NCBI GenBank assembly: GCA_043228905.1
Contig: JBHGNT010000004.1
Coordinates: 3,100,001 to 3,164,000 of the forward strand
Length of the DNA: 64,000 nucleotides
Source: Azolla caroliniana
Taxonomy: Eukaryota > Polypodiophyta
Direction: 5' to 3'
Part shown: piece by piece, positions 8,019 through 19,152 of the stretch
Layout: every line of letters starts with the position of its first letter
Numbering within the stretch: position 1 is the stretch's first letter
The notes under the pieces: generated by a model
The model's database searches: none
What the model was told of the DNA's origin: nothing
What the model saw: the letters and a program-made list of their open reading frames with translations, nothing else
Translations under genes and position numbers: made by a program

Positions 8019-10822
8019 ATGAGGATGTTGTTTTTGTATGGAGCTATAAGCTCCCCTGCCTCCTCTTCTAGGGTACTACTACATACAAACCAAAACTGTG
8101 GTTTTCCTGTCTTCCAGACAGCTAGGAGAGGTTGCAGAGCTCTGAGTATGAATCAAGGGCCGGCTGGAAACATTGCAGAAGAGGATGGAACTAGCAGGAA
8201 GGCAGGTGATGATGCCATAGCTCAATATGTGGTAATAAGGAAAGATCTAGTTGATTCTCTGAAATGGCCTCTTGGAAGCGTTCTTGCCCAAGCTTGCCAT
8301 GCTGCGGTTGCTGCTGTATGGATCTTCAGAGACCACCCTGACACAATCCAGTATTGCGACAAACTCGATTCCATGACAACTGTAAGTAATTCATCATTTT
8401 CTCCAGGTTTATATGGTCTTTGTATAATGTATTAGGATATAATGTGTTAGGATTTAGTATCAGACCTAGGCCTTCTGTGTGTGTTTGGGGTTTTTTGAAT
8501 TCCATCAAAAAATATATTTTTTCATTTAGTTAGTCCATCATGCATTCCATGAATACTTTAAATCGTCCAGCTTATGTCCATATTTAATGCTTATATAATA
8601 TATTAAAGTGTGTTGGAATATTTTCATCCTTTTTCCATTTTATTTTTATCGTTTTCATGCATCAAAGGTGCCTACATTCTCATTAATGAGAATGCAAGTA
8701 AGCTAGGCTTTCATCAATTGTTGTTGGTTGAGACTTGCTTTTGCGTTTTGGTTCTTTTTTTAAATTCATTAGCTTTGCCCATGATCTATTCCATGAGTAT
8801 TGTAAGTAAGGTAGCTTTTCATTGCTTTACATGGCCATATTCATTTGAGTTTGGAGTTTTCTTGTTCCATATTCTTTACATCCATCAAGAGTACGTAGGT
8901 TTCAAATTATCTTTGTATATTATATCTAGCCATACGTGAGGGCACACAAAGATACATGAATGATTTTGTAGCTTGCATTGAGCACTGTAACAGCAATAGG
9001 GCCAAAGTTCATCCATAACCATGAATAAATCACAACCTATTGCAGCATCATTGAATCTGTCGAAAGCAAGTTCAAGAATGGAGAAATACTCAATCTACTA
9101 CATTTGCATTTTATTCACGTAGATTCAAAGCATATTATCCAAAATTGGCATAACTCTGTCTAATTGCACTGTTGAGAATAATCACTTGAACAATGACTCA
9201 GGGCTTTGTCAAGTTTTTTAAATTCTGGACTCTAAAATGCACTTGTGAATCTGGTATCATGATAACTCACTCGTAGATCATATATGATATAAGCAAACTG
9301 AGATAGAAAGCTTGAAAAAAGATCCTTGCTAACTCTGGAGCTCTAATTGTCCGATATGTTAGATGGATTTTTAAGTTGATCCTTAAGTGGGATTGACTTT
9401 TCACTGAACCATACATTTATTAATGATGGAGTGACGAGCTACTTTTGCTTGGAGATCCAAGATTGTTTCTGACTATGATTCTTGTGGAACTATATTTTCA
9501 AGCTCCAAGACTATACCAAATTCTTGCCTGCACATTTTAAGATCGATGATGTACCTTCATATGATTAAGGTTGGTATGTGGTACTGCTATGTAGACAATG
9601 GAGTCAAGAAAGCTACATAGACATATCATATATGGTGGCAATATGTCATTTGTTGCTGCAAACTATGCGTGGGCACTCAACCATGCAATAAAATCTTGGT
9701 TTTCGTTGTTGAAAAGAAAGGGATCTCACATGGCAGAACTATCATTTCTATCTTGGTGGCACGTAGTTAATAGTGATTAAGGGTCTAGCATGACTCATCA
9801 AATGGTCACTTCCTGGTAGTTACGTTGTGGCTTGTAGGATGGCGTATCCTCTTAGATGGGATGGAACGGAGTATCTAAAGAATCTTTTTAATCTAAAGGA
9901 GTATCAAATGGAGAAACAGTGCTTTATTACAGTCCTTTCCTTTGAGGTAGTTGTATGCGACTGGTTGTCAATCAGAGGGAATTGAACTTTTTAAATGGTC
10001 CTTATGTGAGACATTAATTCAGGCCAACATTGGTTAGATTTTTTTTGTAGATCGAGAATCTTGGTCTGAGGTTAAAACAAATGATGTTTATCGTAGGCTC
10101 ATATGTTGTTAATGCTCGATTGCTTGCAAAGGTGTCACGAGAATAGAAAACTGGGAAGATAGTGGCTCGGTAGTGAGATATTTTTGATAGCAGCTCATGA
10201 GTGGCACTCCGGTTCCCTTTTAGGACAAAAGTGTTCATTTGGCGGGTTATCGTTGGTGGTTTATCAATGGCAGTTGCTTCACAAAAGTGACAAATGTCAA
10301 ATGATATGCACTTTTTCTGTGGGGTATACTCAGAAGATATTATTCACAGGTTTCTTGTATCCCAATAGCTCAGGCATATATGATCATACTTACCAGCAGT
10401 TTGGGCATTTTTAGCAACAATTTCTTTCTCTTTTTCAATGGGTGTTTGTGCAAGGGAGGAACCTTGGATTCATCACATAAGAGCACAGCCCATTTCCTAG
10501 TGATTTTTCTTTGTTTTCTTGATGGTTCATAGAGAACAGTGTTGATCATGTGAGTGTAACTTTTGTTTTCCTTTTCTATTGTATAAACAATATATTTGAT
10601 GAGAGAGCGATAGAGAGAGCGAAACTACGCATGGACCAGGTTACTCTGGAAGTGAAAGGAGAAACACAGCTTGTGAACCTTGCAGAGAAGCTTCGGGAAA
10701 ATAACATTTCTTATAAATTATGGATAGAGCAACCAGAAAACTTTCCAACATGTTTGGCAACTAAGCCATATCCAAAATCTGAGGTTGCTCAGCATTTTAA
10801 AAAATTGAAACTTTGCAAGTGA
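8019..10822 (+). CDS. PTRHD1: PTRHD1-type peptidyl-tRNA hydrolase domain protein (2 exons)
   Basis: Coding exons are 8019-8381 and 10640-10822, joined in phase 0 (act|gtaagt ... ccag|gttact), giving 181 residues. The conserved block QYVVIRKDLVDSLKWPLGSV, the motif QACHAA, and the C-terminal part (VTLEVKGETQLVNLAEKL; LWIEQPENFPTCLATKPYPK; KKLKLCK) match the PTRHD1 family, a Pth2-fold relative of archaeal/eukaryotic peptidyl-tRNA hydrolase. Pth2 enzymes free tRNA from stalled peptidyl-tRNA; activity of PTRHD1 itself is less certain. About 45 residues at the N terminus, rich in Ser, Arg and Leu and poor in acidic residues, look like an organelle-targeting extension. A second Met (SMNQG) could give a cytosolic form. 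The frame is open upstream to 7980 but only from GTG, so ATG 8019 was chosen. The intron is 2258 bp, with no recognised element. Confidence 0.88.
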
Positions 10823-12527
10823 CGATTGTTTTTGGCTGAGGTTTTGTATTTCATCATTTTCGATGAATTTTCATGTGGAATTTGAGTATTGGAGATCTAC
10901 AACAAGGAAACCTCCCTAGGACAAGTGATCGATTTAATGAGCAATATAAAAAATGTGAGATAATTATAATGTCAAACAAGTTCAAACTATACAAATGACC
11001 GTTCTTTACGGTTCCCTTCCTTTCTTGAAATTCGAAGGGAATTGGGTGTTTGATTGTACATTAGACATCAAGATGGATAATATTCTTATGTTGGAGATCA
11101 TCCAAGACAGAACAATTCTTTTATTGCTTTGCATGTTCTATGATAATAGGCTTGTTTCAACAAAGCTGGGAGATGTCAAATGCTATATTTTGCTAAGTGC
11201 CTCTATATTTTGGGAGATGATAGATGGAAGCAACACCTTTTTGAGTTTGCCAAGTGTTGGTTCTTAGTCTCAGTGCATTAATCCATCTTCAAGATTGTTA
11301 GGATTATTGTGCATTAAGGAATGCTAGAGTTTTCAACCATGCGAACCTCATGCAGTCTTTTTAGAAGCTTGAAAGTATATGTTTTCATTTCTCCAATAAA
11401 ACTTGATGAACTATCTCTCTCAATTAGTGTGTAATTCCTACCTTGATTAAGTATAGATTAACATGATGAAGAGAAATGTAAATAATCAAAATGGTGGATG
11501 TGAATTGCATTCTACTTTGTCGAGCAACCCTAGTATTGTTAGGCTTATTAGCTTATTAACCAACCCTTGTCTTCGTTCTTGCTTAGGGATAGGTTTGTTA
11601 TTACCTCATTCCAATTTTATTATCTATTATACATGGCTCTTCAAGTCTTTAAGAAGGTCCAATGTTTGGAATGTATTTTAGTTGGTTTGATTGAATCAAC
11701 ATTTCATAGCTTTACTTCTAACTGTTTCCCAATAGTCTACGCTAGTCAACTATGATACCTCTTTCGCTTGGACTCCCCATCATGGCTTGGATGTTTGGAT
11801 GACCTGAAATCGGGGCACTTGATTCACCGAGTGAACCACAAAATGAATAATCAAACGAAACCCAAGTATCTTAATAACAATGAGCCTTTCGGTAATATAT
11901 CACTTTGGCACACTTGTGTGACTTTGGTATTGGACTAATATTTAAGAGTTAATTGAAAAGAATAAGCAAACAAGACCATACATAGAAAGCAAAATGTATT
12001 GTGTCATTTTTTGGCACCACTTCAATTAATGCAAAGGCATCTTTGATTCATTAAATAAATGCTAGACTTTAACAAATACATGCATAGGCAACTCTTATTC
12101 AAACTGTGTGGTTAAGCTTGTTATCTCAATATGTTAAATTTGGTTTTAATACAACTAGCCACATGTTAAGGTTGGTCGCTAAACACGTGTGGTCGTGGTG
12201 AAACTGAATTGCCACATAAAGGATGGATATTTAATAAACAATCTTATGGTAATGTGATAGGAATTGTTACCATGTAATGCATGGATGAGGTGCAGGCATC
12301 CCATAGAAGGCATAATGTCACCATCACCTCAATTGTTAACACAAGAGATGATTAAAATTGAAGCGCACATACTAGTTAAGGACATCATGCATGAGAAAGG
12401 GAGATATATTATCGTATTTTTTAACAATGAGGAGAGATATCATACGCACACAACATATAACCTTCTCATATATTATTCAGGAGATTGCAAGCATATATTC
12501 ACTTAGCACCTACAGTTCTTCCATTCA

Positions 12528-12695
12528 CCTCCAAAGATGGTCATGATGTAACATATCAAAAGCTTTCTTAAAGTCTACAAAGCAACAATATAAACCTTTA
12601 CCTCTAAGGTAACTTTCCTCCATTAATACTCAAAGGGTGATAAGGTGATCAATGGGGACATGGTGTTTTCGAAAGCCAGCTTGTCCATAAGGTCT
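12528..12695 (-). pseudogene. LINE reverse transcriptase fragment
   Basis: Fifty-six codons on the minus strand read RPYGQAGFRKHHVPIDHL, one stop, then LRGKGLYCCFVDFKKAFDML. This is the characteristic N-terminal reverse-transcriptase block of plant non-LTR elements (QxGFR...D and the FVDFKKAFD catalytic-aspartate motif). There is no endonuclease or remaining RT nearby, and the single in-frame stop marks it as dead. Confidence 0.85.
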
Positions 12696-13206
12696 CTTAC
12701 TATTTTTTTCAGCACATGCACGTATCATAGAAATGGCCATGATATCAAACATTATGATTACATACTAATGATAAGCAACACAAGAACACAAGATGCCACA
12801 ATGACAATATACACCTTCTTTTGACAAGCCAAAGATCACGTAATTCAGGTAAAATTACATTGATCTGCTCAAAAACTCTTGCTCTTAGGAATGCCGACTG
12901 ACAAATCTATACCTTGTAACAAGACAATACATTGATGCATGCCTCGCATACTTAACATGCAACATTATGACACTCATTAAAAGTAAAGGTGTAATGACAA
13001 TGGTCAGGAAAAGGGTACCTTATCCGATGGTTGAGCTTCTCGACTGTGAATGGAACGCGACCTTACCAAAGACCTATTGGTTTTTTTTTGGATGAGGCTT
13101 TCAGTGTTTTTTCCTCATGACTTACTCTTGCAAACGGGATCCGAATCGGCAAACCACCAAAGCATTCTCTCCAAGGCACTGAGAGGACTTGAAAGGAGCT
13201 CTATAA

Positions 13207-13411
13207 TAAATAATAATAATAACCGTAATGACGATGATAATAATACTAATAACAATGATGATGATAATAATACTAATAATGATCACGATAATAATACTAA
13301 TAATGATCATAATGATGATGATGATGATAATAATGACAAGATTAATCATAATACCACTACTACTAATGATGATGATGATAATAATAACCAGTGTGTTATT
13401 AGCATTAATTA
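13207..13411. repeat. AAT/GAT trinucleotide-rich tract
   Basis: About 200 bp of imperfect aat, gat and acta units. It creates long artificial frames on both strands (poly-Asn/Asp on plus, poly-Ile on minus). It ends about 50 bp before the first telo-box of the ASI1-like gene. Confidence 0.9.
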
Positions 13412-13459
13412 TTAGTTTGCACATGTTAACAGCCCAAGAAGAAGACGAAGAAGAAGGAA

Positions 13460-13503
13460 AAACCCTAACGAAGAAGGAAGTACGATAACATCAGAAACCC
13501 TAA
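13460..13503 (+). promoter_or_regulatory. Two telo-boxes upstream of the ASI1-like gene
   Basis: aaaccctaa occurs at 13460-13468 and again at 13495-13503. Such telo-boxes are common near transcription starts of plant housekeeping genes. The following stretch (about 13504-13928) is probably 5' UTR with an intron ending at tttccag (13929), since the first coding exon is preceded by that acceptor. Confidence 0.55.
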
Positions 13504-13959
13504 TTCTGACGGGAAGGAGGTCGACAGCAGAAGCTCAGCTCCTCTGTCGTCGTCCTCGACTTCTCACAAAACGGCAAGTCTCCAATTTTTGTTTCCGTTT
13601 CTTTTTTCCCTCTATTACTTCCCCCGTTCCGTCGTGTTTCCGTCGTTTGCAGGAGCTTCCCGTTTCAATTTAATTTCTCTGCGGGTAAACCTTACCTAAT
13701 GTTCTGGATTCTTTCAGGCGATTCTTGATGATTCACCATTTCTGTTTGCTTTTCCAGTCTCCCCTTCAATGTTTTTTCTATGCTATATTTCATGAGCTTT
13801 TTGTTTTCTTTGCTGTTTCTCTATTCCATAAGCCTCCATCTTTATCTTTCTATGCTCTGCAAGAGCTTCCGTTTCCTTTTGGCTCAACCAAACATCAAAT
13901 TCTGGGATTTTTATGTATACTATTTCCAGGAGTTTCTTGATGACACGGTCATTCCAGCC

Positions 13960-16900
13960 ATGGGTGACGAAGCAGACATACAATGGGGAAACTTAAAGGA
14001 AGATTCCACTTCTTTGAAGCTTTACTCTTCCTTCTTCAGTGAAGGTGTAGAATACAAGCTTTATGACAACGTGGAGGTGTACAATGACACCGAGGAGCCT
14101 TACATTGGCAAGATCGTTAAGCTTTGGGAGGACAAATCGAGTGGAGAAAGGAAAGTATTGATTCGGTGGTTCTTCAAGAATAAAGAATTGAAAGCAAAGC
14201 CAGATGGTAACCCAAAAGAAGTGTTTCTTGCTTTTGGCAAAGGAAAAGGAGTCACCAACGAGAATGAATTGGTAATCTGAACAAAAATATATATTAATTT
14301 CTTCAAAGTTTGTATATTTTGCATAAATTCAACAAACATGATCTAATTTGATTGAATATATGCTTGATTCCGAGGATTTATAGACCTTCTGCATACATCA
14401 AATTGTCCTTGTGCATATCAAGCATTTGTAGACATCATCCATATTTTTTTTTTTCATACATTGGTTAGCATTCATTGTGCATAGTGCTTCTTGCATTGCA
14501 GTCTGTTGAAATCTCATACAGTGCCATGTCCAAACTTTATCAGTTCGAAGTTTCTATTGTGCGTGCGCTTTTTGAGCAATGTGTAGACATTTGTTTTTTT
14601 TGTTAGGATAATGTGCTCAATGCCTAAGTTTATTATCTGAAATTTTTCAGTAGGAGTGTTGATTATCTCCCATTTTTTTCTTGATTTTCTTTCAGGAGGT
14701 CATCTGTGGTAAGTGCACTATCTTGTGCACAAGTGAAGATGTTCGAAACAAGCAGCCATCACCTGAAGACCTTAAAAATGCAGATTATTTTTTCTCACAA
14801 ATTTATAACGTTGATCTTCAGCACTTTACTCCGATACACAAAGTAGTTAATAAGCTTGGTTGTCATGGTAGGCCTAAATAATGACATGATTAAAGATACA
14901 TAGGATGTCTGAAAATGCTTTATTATAAACTAGTTCTCTGTGTTTTAGTTGTTTATAATAAACAGGAATGGGTCACCAGCATCGATGCATCAGGTGGAGT
15001 GCCAAAAGCAATGGCAAAAACACAGAATGAGTTTATTCCAAGAAAAACCATTCACTTGGATTCGAGAAAAAGGCCAAGAGATTCTGAAGTACCTGATATA
15101 CAAGGAAGAGAAATGGACCCGCAACCAGATTCAAAGAAATATCAGCTGAACGCTAAGAAACCAACTGTTTCTTTTGCTCCTTCTGAAACACTAGCAAAAG
15201 TCAGTGACATTATTCAAAAAAAAGAGAAAGATTCAACTTTGCACAAAACAGGCAAGACTGATGTACCAATGAGGAAACAGCCATCTGAAAATAAGGGTTC
15301 TGGTTCCGTTCAGGAGGATGTTTCATTGAGCAAGGATACCTTACCAGGTGGCATAAACTTAGTTATTGACAAATATGAGATTACGAAGGTAGAAAGTCAA
15401 TCAATGAATGAGGAGGGCATAGATAATATACCTCAGCCCAAAGTTAGTGATGCAGATAAAAAACAACTTACGAAGGTGAGTGACATCTCAAGACCTGCCA
15501 GAATAATAGAAGATTTTCGATCTAATGAAAACGTAGAACAGATAAAACTTGACAAGGTGAGAGGGCAATCTCCTGGGGAGACACAAGAAAAGAAGGTAAA
15601 ACCTAACACAGATTTGCAGGCGATAAAGAGTATTCCAACAAGTGAGCCAGCTAAGAAATTTGTAAGTATTATTCATATTATATTCGACATCGATAATGGC
15701 TTATAGAAACATCAACAGTGTTACCCACATCCAAATATACTTTAATATATTATATGCATTTTCAGGTATGCATATGCATCTCATCTACATTTGGAGCTAT
15801 ATCTTACAAAAAATTGATTGGTTACAGGAGAAGCGGGAAATTCTCAAGGATTTGGTAAGTATGGGAGAAAGAAGAATACACTGTTTTTCTGGTATGATTC
15901 TCAAACTGATGTACATATTTGTATATGAACAATATGTCTTTTTGCAGCAATGGGAGGATAGGTTGGAACAAGGTATCCGATTTGGAAAAGTCTTGCTCCT
16001 CCAAAACTTTGATCCACAACTGACTTCAGCAGATGTACGAGTAAGTGAAAACTCAGCATCTTTGTTTGCCTTGTTCAATGTAAGGAGAAGAGAGTGAAAC
16101 ATATAATGGTGTCACATGAAGAGTTATGGGACACACTGTTAACACAGTCAACTGTCTACTAAGAACAAAACATGAAACTAAAGTTGAGATTATGGTGAGC
16201 AATCAAGGTCACAATGAGTTTAATGTACCTTGCTCGCCATATATAATGACACTCTCTTAACTATCCATGTATTTTGGATGCAGTTCTGTATTAAAATACA
16301 CGTTAATATAACAATCCAAAAGTTGTAAGAGTGTGAACCCAACATAGCGTCAAAACAATGAGTTTAACATACCTTGCTTGCCATATACAATGATGCTCCC
16401 TTAACTACCCATGTATTTTGGATGCAGTTCTGTATAAAAATACACGTTAATATCACAATCCAAAAGCCGTAAGACTGTGAACCCAACATAGCGTGGAACT
16501 AAAGTGATAAGCATGGCGATGAGGAATATATATGGGGGTGATGAGTTTCACATACCTTGTTTTCAATATATAATGATATCCGTTATTCTTCTTTATGGGT
16601 TGTAATAGGGGCATGGAGACTGTGGTGCCACTCCGGCCGACAAACATGTACTAATCAAAGCCTTCAATGTGCTCACACCCACGCTATAAGGTTACTAATA
16701 ACAATAGAAAATGAGCATATAATTAAATAGTTAAATTTTTTATCAATAGAGTAGATAGATACAAAAGGGAGAATAGAAGATGATTTTCTTCCCTCCAATA
16801 CTAAGCTTGGCACTTGGGTTTGCTTAAGTTAATGACTAATACATACTCTAAAAAGGAGGGAGCCCCCTTCTAACACTAAAACTAAGGTTTAAATAGGAGG

Positions 16901-18463
16901 GAGAGGCTACATTGATGAGCCACTCATATTAATTGACTCTTTATTTCTGCTTATATATGTTCCATGATCTTATGCTCCAATTTTAACATGCTACTCTAAA
17001 TAGTTAATTTTTCTTCATATTCTCAAAATACTCCTCTAATATTTATAATCTATAGTCTATATATCTTGCAATTTATATTGTTGGGCATATCTGTCCTGTT
17101 TATCCGAAATACATATCCCCCATTCGATGGCCAACGCTTACAAAAGATATCATTAGTACAATCAAAATGTTGTGCTATTAACACGATATTTTACTAAACA
17201 TAAAAGTAAAGTTGGAAGCATGGTGAGGAATGACAAAGAGGATAATAAGCTTTATATATCTTTCTTTCCGTATGCAATGCCCCCGTTCACCGTAGGTTGT
17301 AATGCCTACAGTCAAGAGTCATTAATAAGTCTACACTGAAGCACTAGAATGAGTTCTCAAACATATAACCACATGCACAATGTTGATTGTCTATGGCATG
17401 TTAGAGGCATTTAGCCCGTTTTGTTTAAAAAAAATATTTGTTATTTGTCTCTTTTTTGCATATATATATTTTCTCCAGACATCAAATGTATGTACTATGC
17501 AGACAAAAACATATGTTGAAGATATAGTGAAGATTTGGGAATATGATCTTGCAATATTTTGTTCTTGCAGGAAATGTTGAAAAGTGTTTTCCAAGGAATC
17601 ATTGATGCTCAAGTTCTACCTCATGAAAAGCATTTCCCATACGGTAATATTATTGCATTGTTGCTGTTCTAAGTTAAAAAGAATGGTACAATTACTGAAC
17701 TAAAATCAATAGCCTATTATGTCTTATGATCTGCAGGTCAAGCATTGGCAATATTTAAAACGAAATCATTTGCAGAGGCTGCTTTAGAAGAGATGGAGGA
17801 AAAATGTCTAGTGATGACAGATCATATGAGGTAAAATTATTTCTGAATTCTGTGTTGTGCTTCATTTAGGTATTTTTCAAAATATTCATGAAATTTCTCA
17901 TATTCATGCCCATGAACAGATCAATTATTGCTTACAAAGTCAAGGAACCTGCAAAATTAATGGGGTTTCCAGGTCATCTACCATTGGATAAACTAAAGCT
18001 GAACAGAAGCAGTCAAAATGAAGACTATGTATATCTCTTTTTCTGGAGATTTTTACTCTCATCACCATCCATTTAAACTCCTCAAATAATGACCTTTTTA
18101 TATAAGCAATTATTTGGAATTGTATGCTGGTAGTACTGACTTATAAATTGGAAATAGAACAAGTTTGAAGTTTAATGTGACGGTTAACTGTTGCAGAGGA
18201 AGGCACTTTCCACTTCTCACTGTTCGCAGCCAAACACAATTGAATATGAAATGGCAATGGAATGGAGACATCTCCAAGAAATTATGCAGACATGCCAAAA
18301 CGAATTGTTCAGGGTGCTCAGCTTCTTTCAATTGAATGTCTGCATTATGTGCCCTCAGCTTATGATGGGGTAAATCTGACTTACTTGCCTTTGAATTTTT
18401 TGTTCCCAGAAACAGAGAAAGGAACTTGAAGATTTGAAACGATGCACTAACACCAGGAGTTAG
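13960..18463 (+). CDS. ASI1: BAH and RRM domain protein, ASI1/IBM2-like (10 coding exons)
   Basis: Exons: 13960-14271, 14696-14867, 14994-15661, 15828-15854, 15948-16040, 17571-17643, 17737-17830, 17920-18028, 18197-18313, 18410-18463; all phases join, giving 572 residues. The N terminus (EYKLYDNVEVYNDTEEPYIG; IRWFFKNKEL; ELEVICGKC) is a BAH domain, about 30-150. A charged linker follows, then an RRM whose RNP2 is VLLLQNF (about 409) and whose RNP1-like strand is QALAIFKTK. The tail STSHCSQPNTIEYEMAMEW is a signature I recall from ASI1/IBM2/SG1. In Arabidopsis that nuclear protein binds RNA and chromatin and promotes full-length transcripts across intronic heterochromatin, together with EDM2 and AIPP1. 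The third acceptor (14993) is chosen to keep frame; the better-looking acceptor at 14965 would shift it. The 9-codon exon at 15828 is a microexon. The longest intron is 1530 bp and holds a tandem duplication. Confidence 0.85.
16208..16590. repeat. 144-bp tandem duplication inside an ASI1-like intron
   Basis: A segment containing gtattttggatgcagttctg occurs at about 16269 and 16413, 144 bp apart, together with the flanking bases (ttaatgtaccttgctcgcc ... aacccaacatagcgt). A third, shorter and more diverged copy begins near 16538. It lies in the intron that splits the RRM. Confidence 0.85.
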
Positions 18464-18686
18464 TCCATTTGACTGGTGAGGTTATCAATTGGGAAGTTTG
18501 TCATGGAGTTTGTTTACGTCCTTGTTGTCCCTGTTGTAATCTTGCTTTGTCGGTTAATTTTTGCATATGCGCCTTCCTTTGGATAATGAAGGAATTTCAA
18601 TACAGGCCACAAATCGCACATTTTTTGAGATTGATGTTCTTAAGCAGGTGAAGTTCATATTTATTAATGATCTCTGTATGTGCATG
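18464..18686 (+). other. 3' UTR region of the ASI1-like gene
   Basis: 223 bp between the ASI1-like stop codon and the left LTR of the intact copia. It probably carries the 3' UTR. I see no perfect AATAAA, so the polyadenylation point is open and could lie inside or beyond the insertion. Confidence 0.45.
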
Positions 18687-19142
18687 TGTGAGAAAAGCTG
18701 TTAATAGCAGCAGCGGAAGACTTAAAACAAAATAGGCACAGCCAAGCTGTGAGAAGGCTGTTAGACAGCAGTAGAAAAAATGGTTGCAAAGAGTAGAGAC
18801 ACAGCCAAGGAATAGAGCTTGTTTTAAGTAGCAAAAAAGAAAATGAAAACTTATACAAAAGAGGCTGGTATAGCCTATTTATACAAAATTGGGGAATGTG
18901 GGTGAAATGGCTGTTTGGTAGTTAAGTGACTCTTGTACTACCAAACAGGTACAAAAAACTAGGAATATCTTGGAAAAGGTAGAAGAGAGAAAAGGCATTT
19001 AAAGCATTGCAGATTCTAGAGAGAGAAGGCATTTAAAGAGTTGCAGATTCTAGAGAGAGAAGAATCTGAGAAAAGAGAGAATGTAGTACAAAGATAATAA
19101 ATATGAAAGAGAGTGCAGGGCTGGAGCTGCCACCCTCCAACA
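18687..19142 (-). repeat. 3' LTR of the intact copia
   Basis: 456 bp; on the minus strand it begins TGTTGGAGGGTGG and ends CTTTTCTCACA. A TATA motif (TATAAATA on the minus strand) is at 18876-18883. It contains an internal near-repeat (gcatttaaag...ttgcagattctagagagag, twice in about 40 bp). Same length as its partner, one mismatch. Confidence 0.95.
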
Positions 19143-19152
19143 CCTCCTCTCA
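19143..19152 (-). other. Polypurine tract overlapping the copia stop codon
   Basis: On the minus strand the polyprotein ends in TGA and the bases TGAGAGGAGG run directly into the LTR. The polypurine tract therefore overlaps or abuts the stop codon, leaving almost no 3' untranslated internal region. Confidence 0.8.

Larger units (their letters stand above)
10823..13430. other. Intergenic DNA with LINE fragment and AAT/GAT tract
   Basis: AT-rich DNA between PTRHD1 and the ASI1-like gene. Apart from the LINE reverse-transcriptase fragment and the trinucleotide tract listed separately, I recognise nothing. The short open frames in it have no family signature. Confidence 0.6.

Noticed and set aside
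13050-13488. Long frames on both strands across the AAT/GAT tract (poly-Asn/Asp, poly-Ile)
   Set aside because: Pure simple-sequence translation with no start context or domain.
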